Origin: CAZLYX01 sp964563885
Lineage (GTDB): Bacteria > Pseudomonadota > Gammaproteobacteria > Burkholderiales > Neisseriaceae
Assembly (NCBI GenBank): GCA_964563885.1
Contig: CAZLYX010000009.1
Coordinates: 1 to 50,824, forward strand
Length of the DNA stretch: 50,824 nt
Direction of reading: 5' to 3'
Under the pieces are notes generated by a model. It was not told the DNA's origin. It ran no database searches and was given only the letters and a program-made list of their open reading frames with translations. Both the position numbers and the translations under genes were made by a program. This document shows, in pieces, positions 17,014-26,164 of the stretch (within the stretch, counting starts at the first letter, position 1; every line of letters begins with the position of its first letter).

Positions 17014-17469
17014 GTGTTTGGCGGCGTTCATGAATTGAGCATAGACAGCAAAGGGCGATTGGCGATTCCAGCCAAATTTCGCGAGCTGTTGTTGCGTCGC
17101 TATAGCTCAGCTTTGGTTGCAACACTCGATTCACGCAGCCGTTTGCTTATGTATCCAGAGGCTGAGTGGGAAAAAATTGCTGAGCGGCTTTTGGCTTTAA
17201 AAGTATCAGGTAATCCTGTTTTACAACGGTATCAGAATTTGTTGCTGCATAATGCAGACACACTAGAATTGGATGGCGCAGGTCGTGTATTATTACCGGT
17301 TAATTTGCGCCGGCGTGTTGAGTTTGATAAAGAAGTAACTTTAGTTGGCCGCGCGAACCGTTTGGAGCTTTGGGGTCGTAATCATTGGGAAGCAGAAATG
17401 GATCAGGCGCTGGAGATTGATGCTGATGAATTGGCCGCTGAATTAAGTAAAACGGATTTGCAGCTATGA
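17014..17469 (+). CDS. mraZ: Transcriptional regulator MraZ
   Basis: MraZ represses its own dcw promoter. The 151 residues hold two SpoVT/AbrB-type domains, each with the DxxxGR turn: SIDSKGRLAIP (residues 9-19) and ELDGAGRVLLP in the second half. The start is GTG at 17014, supported by GAGGTGAT just upstream and by the standard opening MFGGVHELSID. It is the first gene of the cluster; its stop overlaps the rsmH start as ATGA. Confidence 0.95.
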   Translation: MFGGVHELSIDSKGRLAIPAKFRELLLRRYSSALVATLDSRSRLLMYPEAEWEKIAERLLALKVSGNPVLQRYQNLLLHNADTLELDGAGRVLLPVNLRRRVEFDKEVTLVGRANRLELWGRNHWEAEMDQALEIDADELAAELSKTDLQL

Positions 17470-18422
17470 GTGAAAAGGCTGGTCACCAGCATGTGACTGT
17501 ATTGCTACATGAGGCGGTGTCGGCATTAAATATCCGTGAAGATGGCGTTTATGTGGATGGTACGTTCGGCAGGGGAGGGCACTCGCGCTTGATTTTGTCT
17601 AAACTGGGCGCAGCAGGCCGTTTAGTGGTTTTTGATAAAGACCCGCAGGCGATTGCCGTGGCTAATGAGCTGGCTGAGCAAGATAATCGAATAATAGTAA
17701 TACACGATGGGTTTGCCAGCTTTCAAGTAGCTTTAGATCGTTTGGGTATTGATAAAATAGATGGTGCGTTGTTTGATTTGGGTATTTCATCGCCACAAAT
17801 TGACGAAGGTGAGCGCGGATTTAGTTTTCGTTTTGATGCGCCATTGGATATGCGCATGGATCCAACCAGAGGAATGTCAGCAGCAGAATGGCTGGCGGTG
17901 GCGGATGAGCAAGATATACACGAGGTGGTGAAGAATTATGGTGAAGAGCGGTTTAGTCGCCAAATTGCGCGGACCATTGTTGCGCAACGACAAGAACAAC
18001 CTATTGATACAACCCGCAAGCTGGCGCAGCTTGCGGCACAAGTCGTCCGTACTCGAGAGCGCGGACAAGATCCGGCGACGCGGACGTTTCAAGCCATTCG
18101 GATTTTCATCAACCGTGAGCTTGAAGAGGTAAGTGAGGTGCTGCCACAAGTGGTGGCGCGTCTAAACGTAGCCGGTCGATTAGCGGTGATTGCTTTTCAT
18201 TCGTTAGAAGACCGTATTGTGAAGCAGTTTATGCGGCAATATTCCCAGCATCCATTGCTGCCCAAGTGGGCGGTGGTGCGGGAAGCAGATTTGCCGAAAC
18301 CACCATTGTTGTTGGTAGGTAAAATGCAGAAACCATCTGAGCAAGAAGTTGCTGTCAACCCAAGAGCGCGTTCGGCAGTGTTAAGAGTTGCTGAGCGCAC
18401 TGACGGGTTGTTTGAACAATAG
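17466..18422 (+). CDS. rsmH: 16S rRNA (cytosine-1402-N4)-methyltransferase RsmH
   Basis: RsmH (MraW) methylates N4 of C1402 in the 16S rRNA decoding centre. In 318 residues the recognisable parts are VTVLLHEAVSAL at the start, the SAM-binding VDGTFGRGGHSRLIL, the DLGISSPQIDEGERGFSFR stretch, the inserted helical domain (TRTFQAIRIFINRELEE) and IAFHSLEDRIVKQFM. The ATG lies within the mraZ stop (4-nt overlap). Its own TAG stop shares two bases with the DUS at 18421-18432. Confidence 0.96.
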   Translation: MSEKAGHQHVTVLLHEAVSALNIREDGVYVDGTFGRGGHSRLILSKLGAAGRLVVFDKDPQAIAVANELAEQDNRIIVIHDGFASFQVALDRLGIDKIDGALFDLGISSPQIDEGERGFSFRFDAPLDMRMDPTRGMSAAEWLAVADEQDIHEVVKNYGEERFSRQIARTIVAQRQEQPIDTTRKLAQLAAQVVRTRERGQDPATRTFQAIRIFINRELEEVSEVLPQVVARLNVAGRLAVIAFHSLEDRIVKQFMRQYSQHPLLPKWAVVREADLPKPPLLLVGKMQKPSEQEVAVNPRARSAVLRVAERTDGLFEQ

Positions 18423-18437
18423 GCTACCTGAAGAATT

Positions 18438-18698
18438 ATGAATAAATTAAACATACTATTGTTGATAGTAACACTATTGACTGGCTTGGGTGTGGTGACG
18501 GTAGAAGACCAGTCGCGCCAGTATTATATCGAATTGGATCGGGCTGAAAAGCATGAGGTTGAATTGGATCAAGATTATGCAAGGTTAAAATTAGAGCAAG
18601 CTAAATTGGCAAATCATCAGCTGATTAAAGCCGCCGCCAAGCAGCAGAACTTGCATCCACCTGGTAATACAGATACTAAAATGATTGAATTAAAATAA
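18438..18698 (+). CDS. ftsL: Cell division protein FtsL
   Basis: FtsL is a small bitopic divisome protein that works with FtsB and FtsQ and activates FtsWI. The 86 residues have a short cytoplasmic N-terminus, one membrane span (residues ~4-22, ILLLIVTLLTGLGVVTV), then a charged leucine-heptad region (HEVELDQDYARLKLEQAKLA) and a polar tail with HPP. Sequence conservation is low in this family; the size and the position between rsmH and ftsI make the call. The DUS 5 nt upstream supplies part of the leader (GAAGAA as ribosome binding site). Confidence 0.88.
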   Translation: MNKLNILLLIVTLLTGLGVVTVEDQSRQYYIELDRAEKHEVELDQDYARLKLEQAKLANHQLIKAAAKQQNLHPPGNTDTKMIELK

Positions 18699-18732
18699 AT
18701 TTTGAATTGAACGTTTAATATAAAGAAGTGTT

Positions 18733-20487
18733 ATGTTGATTAAAAACGAATATAAGCCAAAAATGCTACCAAAGCAGCCGAAGGGGAAAAAACCGGCTAG
18801 CACAAACGCACGCATTGGACTGGTAATGGGTGGTTTGGCTTTGGGGTTCATCGCGTTAATTGGTCGCGGTGTGTATTTACAAACTGAACAGCATGAGTTT
18901 TTGAAAAATCAAGGCGATCAGCGTTTTGTGCGCACTATCGCGCTGCCTGCTTCACGTGGCACCATCACTGATCGAAACGGCGCTACTTTGGCGTTAAGCG
19001 CGCCAACCGAGTCACTTTATGCTGTTCCTTCTGGTATGAAAGTAGAGCCAACTGCTGAGCAATTGGCTGAATTGTCTCGCTTGATTAATATGCCTGTTGA
19101 CGCTATTCAGGAACGTTTGGCTAAAAAAGACAAAGATTTCATTTACTTAAAACGCCAATTGCCTAAAGAGGTTGGTGATAAAGTGTCTGAGCTGGGTATT
19201 AAGGGTTTGGCTTTTCAACAAGAAGCCAAACGCCACTACCCAATGGGCAGTTTATTTGCACATGTGATTGGCTTTACCAATATTGATGGTAAAGGACAAG
19301 AAGGCTTGGAGCTGTCGCGTGAAGATGAGCTACATGGCAAAGATGGTGCAAAAGTGGTGTTGCGTGACAATAAAGGCAATATTATTGACAGCTTAGATTC
19401 GCCACGTAATCGTGATCCACATAATGGCACCAATATGGTGATGTCGTTAGATCAACGTATTCAAACTTTAGCCTATGAAGAGCTAAATAAAGCCATTGAC
19501 CATCATCGTGCTAAAGCTGGTACAGCAATTGTATTAGATGCGCAAACTGGTGAAATTCTGGCGTTAGTAAATGGCCCTGATTTTGATCCAAACAACCCAG
19601 GTAAAGCAGATAGTGAACAGCGCCGTAACCGCGCTGTTACAGATATGATTGAACCAGGCTCAGCTATGAAACCCTTTTCGGTTGCCAAGGCATTGGACGC
19701 TGGCAAAGTGAATGTGAATACTCGTTTCAATACTCATCCCTATAAAATAGGCCCTGCCACTGTGCGCGATACTCATCTGTATCCATCATTGGATTTACGC
19801 GGCATCATGCAAAAATCATCTAACGTGGGCACTAGCCGTTTGTCGGCCATGTTTAGCCCAGAAGAAATGTATGATTTTTATCACAGCATTGGTGTTGGTC
19901 AGCGCATGCACTCAGGCTTTCCTGGTGAAAGTGCTGGTTTGTTGCGCAACTGGAAAAATTGGAAACCGATTGAGCAGGCGACCATGTCGTTTGGCTATGG
20001 TTTACAACTAAGTTTATTACAATTGTCACGTGCTTATACTGTGTTAACGAATGAAGGCCAGCTGTTGCCAGTGAGTTTTGAAAAACAAGTGGCAGCACCT
20101 AAAGGCGAGCAGATTATTAAGCCAGAAACAGCGAGTGCGGTTCGCCAATTGATGGTTTCAGTAACTGAAAAAGGCGGCACAGGTACAGCGGGTGCTGTAG
20201 ATGGCTTTGATGTGGGCGCCAAAACGGGTACAGCGCGTAAATTAATCAAAGGTCGTTATGTTGACAATAAACACGTTGCTACCTTTATTGGTTTTGCGCC
20301 AGCAGGAAAACCACGTTTAATTGTGGCTGTAAGTGTCGATGAGCCAAGCGTGAATGGCTATTATGGCGGCACGGTAGCGGGCCCAGTATTTAAAAATATT
20401 ATGGGTGGGAGTTTGAATGTGTTAGGCGTTTCGCCAACTAAGCCGTTACAAGAAACCGCTACTGTTCAAGCCTCATTCAAGCCGTAA
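18733..20487 (+). CDS. ftsI: Penicillin-binding protein 2 / FtsI (PenA)
   Basis: FtsI is the septal peptidoglycan transpeptidase and the main beta-lactam target in Neisseria (PenA). The 584 residues have a membrane span at ~27-49, a dimerisation/pedestal domain, and the transpeptidase domain with S310-AMK, S362-SN and K497-TG. Numbering coincides exactly with gonococcal PBP2. Compared with the susceptible gonococcal sequence recalled from knowledge, it has Met312, Ser316, Leu504, Val510, Asn541 and Val552, and no insertion near 345. Its stop lies 9 nt before the murE ATG. Confidence 0.96.
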   Translation: MLIKNEYKPKMLPKQPKGKKPASTNARIGLVMGGLALGFIALIGRGVYLQTEQHEFLKNQGDQRFVRTIALPASRGTITDRNGATLALSAPTESLYAVPSGMKVEPTAEQLAELSRLINMPVDAIQERLAKKDKDFIYLKRQLPKEVGDKVSELGIKGLAFQQEAKRHYPMGSLFAHVIGFTNIDGKGQEGLELSREDELHGKDGAKVVLRDNKGNIIDSLDSPRNRDPHNGTNMVMSLDQRIQTLAYEELNKAIDHHRAKAGTAIVLDAQTGEILALVNGPDFDPNNPGKADSEQRRNRAVTDMIEPGSAMKPFSVAKALDAGKVNVNTRFNTHPYKIGPATVRDTHLYPSLDLRGIMQKSSNVGTSRLSAMFSPEEMYDFYHSIGVGQRMHSGFPGESAGLLRNWKNWKPIEQATMSFGYGLQLSLLQLSRAYTVLTNEGQLLPVSFEKQVAAPKGEQIIKPETASAVRQLMVSVTEKGGTGTAGAVDGFDVGAKTGTARKLIKGRYVDNKHVATFIGFAPAGKPRLIVAVSVDEPSVNGYYGGTVAGPVFKNIMGGSLNVLGVSPTKPLQETATVQASFKP

Positions 20488-20496
20488 GTGGAATCC

Positions 20497-21972
20497 ATGT
20501 CCAGCGAATCAATCCCTTTGGCTGAAAACAATTTGCCACCCTTGTTGTGTGAAAACACAGCAGGGGGTTTGTTGCATTCAGATAGCCGTAAAGTCTGCCC
20601 AGGTGACGTATTCATCGCTTGCCCAGGAGAATATGCCGATGGGCGTGAGTATATCCCAGCAGCCATTGCCAATGGTGCAGCCTGTGTTTTTTGGGATAGC
20701 GACGGTGGTTTTAGCTGGAAGCCCGAATGGAATGTGCCCAATCAAGGTGTTGCGAACTTAAAACAGCGTGCTGGCATCTTAGCTGCGGCACTGTATGGTA
20801 ACCAACAAGGCTACCTGAAAACGTGGGGCGTAACGGGAACCAATGGCAAAACTTCGATAACACAATGGTTGGCACAAGCTGCCGATTTGTTGGGCGAGCG
20901 TTGTGCCATTATCGGTACCGTTGGTAATGGTTATTGGGGCAAGTTACAGCCAACCAGCCACACCACACCCGACCCTGTTTCAGTGCAAACTTTATTGCAT
21001 GGGTTTATTCAAGACAAAGCAAAAGCTGTGGCGATAGAGGTTTCTAGTCATGGTTTAGAGCAATGTCGTGTCAATGGTGTTGGTTTTGATATAGCGGTGT
21101 TGACCAATTTAACGCGCGACCACTTAGATTATCACGGCAGCATGGAAAGCTATGGCGAAAGCAAAGCCAAGCTATTTTATTGGCAAGGCTTGCAACACGC
21201 TATCATTAATATTGACGATACATTTGGTCGCCAACTGATTGAGCGCTTACGCAGCGAGCGCCCGCAACTTAAAGCGTATGGCTATGGATTTAGTCTTGAT
21301 GCTGATATTCGTATTACACATTTTCAGGCAGCCTCAACGGGCATGAGCGTGGTGTTAGAAACACCTTGGGGCGTGGGCGAAGTGAGCACTCGTTTACTGG
21401 GGCGATTTAATGCACAAAACTTGGCTGCATCTGTGGGTGTTTTATGCTGTAGTGGACACTCATTGGCGGTTACATTAGCAGCGTTGGCACAGATTCACCC
21501 CGCTATTGGGCGCATGGATTGCATCATGAATGAAGACAAGCCGCTGGTAGTAGTCGATTATGCGCATACACCAGATGCGCTGGAAAAAGCGTTGGCCACG
21601 TTGCAAGAAATTAAACCACTTGGCGCTGCTTTGTGGTGTGTGTTTGGTTGTGGCGGCAATCGTGATCGCGGTAAACGCCCACTGATGGGTGCCGCGGCAG
21701 CTGTTGGCTGCGATCGAGTAGTGGTTACCAGCGATAATCCGCGTATGGAAGAACCACAAGATATTATCAATGATATTTTACCGGCAGTGCCGCATGCTGA
21801 ACGAGTTGATGCTGATCGCCAAGCGGCCATTGAATACGCTGTGGCGCATGCTGGTGTAAACGATATCATTCTGATTGCAGGTAAAGGTCACGAAACCTAT
21901 CAGGACATTCAAGGTCAAAAACATCATTTTTCCGATTTTGAAATTGCACAACTAGCCTTAGCGCAACGTTGA
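20497..21972 (+). CDS. murE: UDP-MurNAc-tripeptide (meso-DAP) ligase MurE
   Basis: MurE adds meso-diaminopimelate to UDP-MurNAc-L-Ala-D-Glu in the cytoplasm. The ATP loop is GVTGTNGKTSITQ, the substrate lysine region EVSSHGLEQCRVNG and LTNLTRDHLDYHGSM follow, and the DNPRMEEP motif marks DAP rather than lysine specificity. The ATG at 20497 (491 residues) is preferred; an in-frame GTG at 20488, directly after the ftsI stop, is also possible. One eik-type DUS (20808, encoding GYLK) and one AGGCTGCCTGAA copy (21323, reverse) lie inside. Confidence 0.95.
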   Translation: MSSESIPLAENNLPPLLCENTAGGLLHSDSRKVCPGDVFIACPGEYADGREYIPAAIANGAACVFWDSDGGFSWKPEWNVPNQGVANLKQRAGILAAALYGNQQGYLKTWGVTGTNGKTSITQWLAQAADLLGERCAIIGTVGNGYWGKLQPTSHTTPDPVSVQTLLHGFIQDKAKAVAIEVSSHGLEQCRVNGVGFDIAVLTNLTRDHLDYHGSMESYGESKAKLFYWQGLQHAIINIDDTFGRQLIERLRSERPQLKAYGYGFSLDADIRITHFQAASTGMSVVLETPWGVGEVSTRLLGRFNAQNLAASVGVLCCSGHSLAVTLAALAQIHPAIGRMDCIMNEDKPLVVVDYAHTPDALEKALATLQEIKPLGAALWCVFGCGGNRDRGKRPLMGAAAAVGCDRVVVTSDNPRMEEPQDIINDILPAVPHAERVDADRQAAIEYAVAHAGVNDIILIAGKGHETYQDIQGQKHHFSDFEIAQLALAQR

Positions 21973-22025
21973 AATGCTACATATATATAAATAAAATACC
22001 GTCTGCCAAATCATAACCTAATGAA

Positions 22026-22079
22026 GAGTGCATTCAGGTAGCCTCTTAGACTGGGCTGAGGCTACCTGAATGCGCACTC
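22026..22079. other. Long DUS hairpin between murE and murF
   Basis: GAGTGCATTCAGGTAGCCTC and its complement at 22058-22079, with a 2-nt bulge, make a ~20-bp stem around a ~12-nt loop. Both arms hold an exact DUS (22033-22044, 22059-22070). There is no T tail, so it is not a standard intrinsic terminator, although it lies 12 nt before the murF start within an operon. Confidence 0.75.
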
Positions 22080-22091
22080 AATGAAAATCAT

Positions 22092-23450
22092 ATGAATCAT
22101 TTAAGTTTATCTTTTATTTGCCAAGCCTTAAATTTAACAGCGCCCACCAAAGACGCTGAAGTAAAACGGATTGTGACTGATAGCCGCGATATTCGCGCTG
22201 GTGATGTTTTTGTGGCGTTGGCTGGTGAGTATTTTGATGCACACGACTTTGTTGCAGATGTTTTAGATAAAGGTGCTTTAGCTGCGATTGTTGCGCGCGA
22301 AGATTGTGCTGCGCTTTCAGGTAGCCTCAAAGTTGACGATACATTAGTGGCCTTACAGCAGCTCGCCTCTGCATGGCGCTTACACATTAATCCGTTTGTT
22401 TTTGGTATTACGGGCAGCAGTGGCAAAACCACCGTTAAAGAAATGTTGGCGGCAATTTTGTGCCATGCTTTTGGTGCTGAAACAGTATTGGCAACAGCGG
22501 GCAATTTTAATAATCATATTGGCTTACCGCTGACTTTGTTAAATTTAAAACCACAACATCGCTATGCAGTGATTGAAATGGGCATGAGCCATAGCGGCGA
22601 ATTAGCCGAATTGACGCGCATAGCGCGCCCCGATGTAGCGTTGGTGAATAACGCCTTACGTGCGCATATTGGTTGTGGCTTTGATGGTGTTGGCGACATT
22701 GCTAAAGCCAAAAGTGAGATTTACCAAGGGCTACCTGAAAACGGTTTGGCTTGGTTGCCAGCTGAATCTAATTATCTCAATATCTTTCAGGTAGCTTGTG
22801 CTGATCTAAACACACAAACATTTGGAGCAGAACAGGGCGATTTGCACGCCGAGAATATTATTCTTAACCCACTGTCTTGCTGTTTTGAATTGATATATAA
22901 ATCGGAGCGTACAGTGGTTAACCTGCCTGCACCAGGTCTGCATAATGTTTACAACGCATGTGCGGCCACGGCTTTATCTTTGAGCGCAGGTTTAGATTTA
23001 GATCAAATTGCAGCTGGCTTGGCTACTTTTGCCAACATTAAAGGGCGCTTGCAAGTGAAGCAAGGCGCCAATGGTGCACAAATCCTCGATGACACTTATA
23101 ATGCCAACCCTGATAGTATGAAGGCTGCATTAGATGTGTTAGCAAGACTACCTGCGCCACGTGTTTTTGTGATGGGTGATATAGGTGAATTAGGCGAAAA
23201 TGAATCAGCAGCCATGCATGCAGAAGTAGGCGCATACGCCCGCGAAAAAGGATTGGCACAAGCTTATTTTCTTGGCCAGTTTTGTGAGGCTGCTGCATCT
23301 GAATTTGGTGAAAAAGGTTGCCATTTTGATGATAAAGCAACTTTAATTGCAACGCTACAACAAAGGCTACCTGAACATGCTTCTATTTTAGTAAAAGGTT
23401 CGCGTTTTATGAAAATGGAAGCAGTGGTTGAAGCTTTGTTAAAAATTTAA
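22092..23450 (+). CDS. murF: UDP-MurNAc-tripeptide-D-Ala-D-Ala ligase MurF
   Basis: MurF attaches D-Ala-D-Ala to complete the UDP-MurNAc-pentapeptide. The 452 residues show the N-terminal uridine-binding part (VTDSRDIRAGDVFVALAGEYFDAHDF), the ATP loop GITGSSGKTTVKEML, AGNFNNHIGLPLTLL, the VIEMGMSHSGEL stretch, and the C-terminal ILDDTYNANPDSMKAAL and VMGDIGELGENE. DUS copies in the gene are exact at 22316 and 23364, with one-mismatch copies near 22729 and 22786. The long hairpin upstream may tune its expression. Confidence 0.95.
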   Translation: MNHLSLSFICQALNLTAPTKDAEVKRIVTDSRDIRAGDVFVALAGEYFDAHDFVADVLDKGALAAIVAREDCAALSGSLKVDDTLVALQQLASAWRLHINPFVFGITGSSGKTTVKEMLAAILCHAFGAETVLATAGNFNNHIGLPLTLLNLKPQHRYAVIEMGMSHSGELAELTRIARPDVALVNNALRAHIGCGFDGVGDIAKAKSEIYQGLPENGLAWLPAESNYLNIFQVACADLNTQTFGAEQGDLHAENIILNPLSCCFELIYKSERTVVNLPAPGLHNVYNACAATALSLSAGLDLDQIAAGLATFANIKGRLQVKQGANGAQILDDTYNANPDSMKAALDVLARLPAPRVFVMGDIGELGENESAAMHAEVGAYAREKGLAQAYFLGQFCEAAASEFGEKGCHFDDKATLIATLQQRLPEHASILVKGSRFMKMEAVVEALLKI

Positions 23451-23585
23451 TTGCAGGTTTAAATATAAAAAATTTTAGCTTATTTGGCATAACTTAATGT
23501 GGTCAATAGACTAGCTGAAATAAAAATAAATATTTGATTAACTTATAAACCGTGCAGGATAAGCCTGCCAAATGAAGGAACCTCC

Positions 23586-24671
23586 ATGCTGCTGTGGTTA
23601 GCCGGAATTTTTGACAACTGGATCACTGCTTTAAATGTGGTTCACTACACCACATTTCGCGCTGTTATGGCAGCGCTTACTTCGTTGATATTCAGTTTAA
23701 TGTTTGGCCCTTGGACCATCCGTAAACTCACTCAACTAAAGGTTGGTCAAGCAGTTCGCCATGATGGCCCGCAAACTCATTTAATTAAAAATGGCACGCC
23801 AACTATGGGAGGTGCGCTGATTTTAACTGCGATAACCTTATCCACGCTGTTGTGGGGCAATTGGGCGAATCCTTATATCTGGATTTTGTTGGTGGTGATG
23901 ATTGCTACTGGTGCCTTAGGTTTTTATGACGACTGGCGCAAAGTGGTCTACAAAGATCCAAATGGTGTTTCAGGACGCTTTAAGCTGGTGTGGCAATCGG
24001 CAGTGGCGCTGGCAGCAGGTATTTTCTTGTTTTACTTTGCTCATTTAAGCGCCAGTAATGCTTTTATTGTGCCATTTTTAAAGCAAATTGCTTATCCACT
24101 AGGCGGTATAGGCTTTATTGTGCTGACTTATTTAGTGATTGTTGGCACATCTAATGCAGTAAATTTAACCGATGGTTTGGATGGGCTCGCAGCGTTTCCA
24201 GTGGTATTGGTAGCGGGCGGTTTGGGCATATTTGCGTATGTGGGCGGTCATGCTCAATTCTCACAATATTTACAAATGCCGCACGTGCCGGGTGCTAACG
24301 AAGTGGTGATTTTTTGTGCAGCGATGTGCGGCGCGTGTTTGGGCTTTTTATGGTTTAACGCTTATCCAGCACAAGTGTTTATGGGTGATGTAGGTGCACT
24401 AGCATTGGGCGCCGCATTGGGTACTGTTGCGGTGATTGTGCGTCAAGAAGTGGTGTTGTTTATCATGGGCGGCTTGTTTGTCGTCGAAGCAGTTTCGGTG
24501 ATGTTGCAAGTGGGCTGGTATAAACGCACTAAAAAACGCATATTCTTGATGGCGCCAATTCACCATCATTATGAACAAAAAGGTTGGAAAGAAACGCAAG
24601 TAGTAGTGCGGTTTTGGATCATCACCATGATTTTGGTATTAGTGGGTTTGAGTACACTAAAATTACGTTAA
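23586..24671 (+). CDS. mraY: Phospho-MurNAc-pentapeptide translocase MraY
   Basis: MraY makes lipid I from UDP-MurNAc-pentapeptide and undecaprenyl phosphate in the inner membrane. It is a 361-residue protein with about ten hydrophobic spans. Catalytic motifs are visible: GFYDDWRKVVYKDPNG, NLTDGLDGLAAFP, WFNAYPAQVFMGDVGALALG and the loop APIHHHYEQKGWKE. The start ATG at 23586 is preceded by AAGGAACCTCC. The 135-bp gap from murF is larger than typical and has no clear terminator. Confidence 0.96.
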   Translation: MLLWLAGIFDNWITALNVVHYTTFRAVMAALTSLIFSLMFGPWTIRKLTQLKVGQAVRHDGPQTHLIKNGTPTMGGALILTAITLSTLLWGNWANPYIWILLVVMIATGALGFYDDWRKVVYKDPNGVSGRFKLVWQSAVALAAGIFLFYFAHLSASNAFIVPFLKQIAYPLGGIGFIVLTYLVIVGTSNAVNLTDGLDGLAAFPVVLVAGGLGIFAYVGGHAQFSQYLQMPHVPGANEVVIFCAAMCGACLGFLWFNAYPAQVFMGDVGALALGAALGTVAVIVRQEVVLFIMGGLFVVEAVSVMLQVGWYKRTKKRIFLMAPIHHHYEQKGWKETQVVVRFWIITMILVLVGLSTLKLR

Positions 24672-24774
24672 AGATTCCAATCGGCTAAATAAGCTTCTAT
24701 AAAACGGCATTCACTATAACTCTATCGTTAGGTAAGCTTGAAAAAAAGCAAAGCGATATTGAGTAAGAATAATT

Positions 24775-26112
24775 ATGAATTGGCAAAATAAAAAAGTATT
24801 GGTGGCAGGGATGGGCGGCACAGGCGTGTCGCTGTTGGCGTTTTTAACGCAAGCCGGCGCAGAGGTTTCAGCCTACGATGAGCATTTTAATGCTGAGCGC
24901 CAAATACAATTGCAGCAACAGTTTGTTGGCCTAAAATGTTTTTCAGGTAGCCTTGAAGATGTGTTGCCAGGTTTTGAGATATTGGCTTTAAGCCCTGGTA
25001 TTTCTGAGCGCCAAACGGCGATTATTGCTTTTAAAAAAGCAGGTGGTCGCGTATTGGGCGATGTGGAAATACTCGCAAGAGAGCTACAAGCACGTGGTGA
25101 TAAAGTTATTGCGATTACGGGCTCTAACGGCAAAACCACAGTGACGAGTTTGGTTGGTCATTTGTGTGCTGCTTGTGGGTTGGATACTGTGATTGCGGGC
25201 AATATCGGTATGCCAGTATTGGCGGCTTATATGCAGCGTGAGGGTAAGCCTGCTGATGTGTGGGTTTTGGAGTTATCAAGTTTTCAATTAGAAAATACTG
25301 ATCACTTGGCCGCAGATGCAGCAGTGGTATTGAATATTTCTGAAGATCATCTTGATCGTTATGATGATTTATTGGATTACGCACATGTGAAAGATAAAAT
25401 TTTCCGTGGCAATGGCGTACAAGTTTTGAATGCCGATGATGTATTTTGTCGAGCGATGCGCCGTAGTGATCGCAAAGTGAAATGGTTTTCTTTAATTGAC
25501 GACTGTAATTATGCTTTAGATACCGTTAAAGGCTACCTGAAAGCCGATCAAGATAATCTACTGGCATTAAACCAAATACCGTTGCAAGGTTTGCATAATG
25601 TGGCCAATGTGCTGGCAGCCTTGGCATTGTGCGAAGCGATAGGTTTGCCACGCGCTGACTTGTTGTGCCATGTGCAAACGTTCAAAGGCTTGCCGCACCG
25701 AGTAGAAAAAATTGGCGAGCACAATGGTGTTACCTTTATCAATGATTCTAAAGGCACTAATGTTGGCGCCACTTGTGCTGCAATCGAAGGGCTACCTGAA
25801 AAAATTGTACTTATTGCAGGTGGTGTGGGCAAAGGTCAAAATTTCTCACCATTGCGGGAGGCACTGCACAATAAAGCGCGGGCAGTGGTATTGATTGGTG
25901 AAGATGGGCCGATGATTGAGCGTGTGCTTAAGGGTTCAGATATTGTGGTTGAATCTTGTACGACATTGGAGCAAGCAACTGTTCGCGCTTATGCCTTAGC
26001 TAAAGCGGGAGATATTGTGTTGTTAAGCCCTGCTTGCGCAAGCTTTGATATGTTTAGCAGTTATGAACACCGTGCTCAAGTGTTTATAGATGCTTTTGGT
26101 GCATTAAAATAA
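24775..26112 (+). CDS. murD: UDP-MurNAc-L-Ala:D-Glu ligase MurD
   Basis: MurD adds D-glutamate to UDP-MurNAc-L-alanine. In 445 residues, VAGMGGTGVSLLAFL opens the nucleotide-binding N domain, the ATP loop is AITGSNGKTTVTSLVG, the substrate region is ELSSFQLENTDHL, the central domain has NISEDHLDRYDD, and the C domain has FINDSKGTNVGATCAAI, LIAGGVGKGQNF and LLSPACASFDMFSSYEHRAQVF. Exact DUS copies lie at 24942 and 25530 (the latter encoding GYLK), and a one-mismatch copy at 25789. Confidence 0.96.
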   Translation: MNWQNKKVLVAGMGGTGVSLLAFLTQAGAEVSAYDEHFNAERQIQLQQQFVGLKCFSGSLEDVLPGFEILALSPGISERQTAIIAFKKAGGRVLGDVEILARELQARGDKVIAITGSNGKTTVTSLVGHLCAACGLDTVIAGNIGMPVLAAYMQREGKPADVWVLELSSFQLENTDHLAADAAVVLNISEDHLDRYDDLLDYAHVKDKIFRGNGVQVLNADDVFCRAMRRSDRKVKWFSLIDDCNYALDTVKGYLKADQDNLLALNQIPLQGLHNVANVLAALALCEAIGLPRADLLCHVQTFKGLPHRVEKIGEHNGVTFINDSKGTNVGATCAAIEGLPEKIVLIAGGVGKGQNFSPLREALHNKARAVVLIGEDGPMIERVLKGSDIVVESCTTLEQATVRAYALAKAGDIVLLSPACASFDMFSSYEHRAQVFIDAFGALK

Positions 26113-26164
26113 AATTGTTTAGATATTCAGGCAGCCTCTGCCTGTGGAAAAAGTTGTTTATAAA

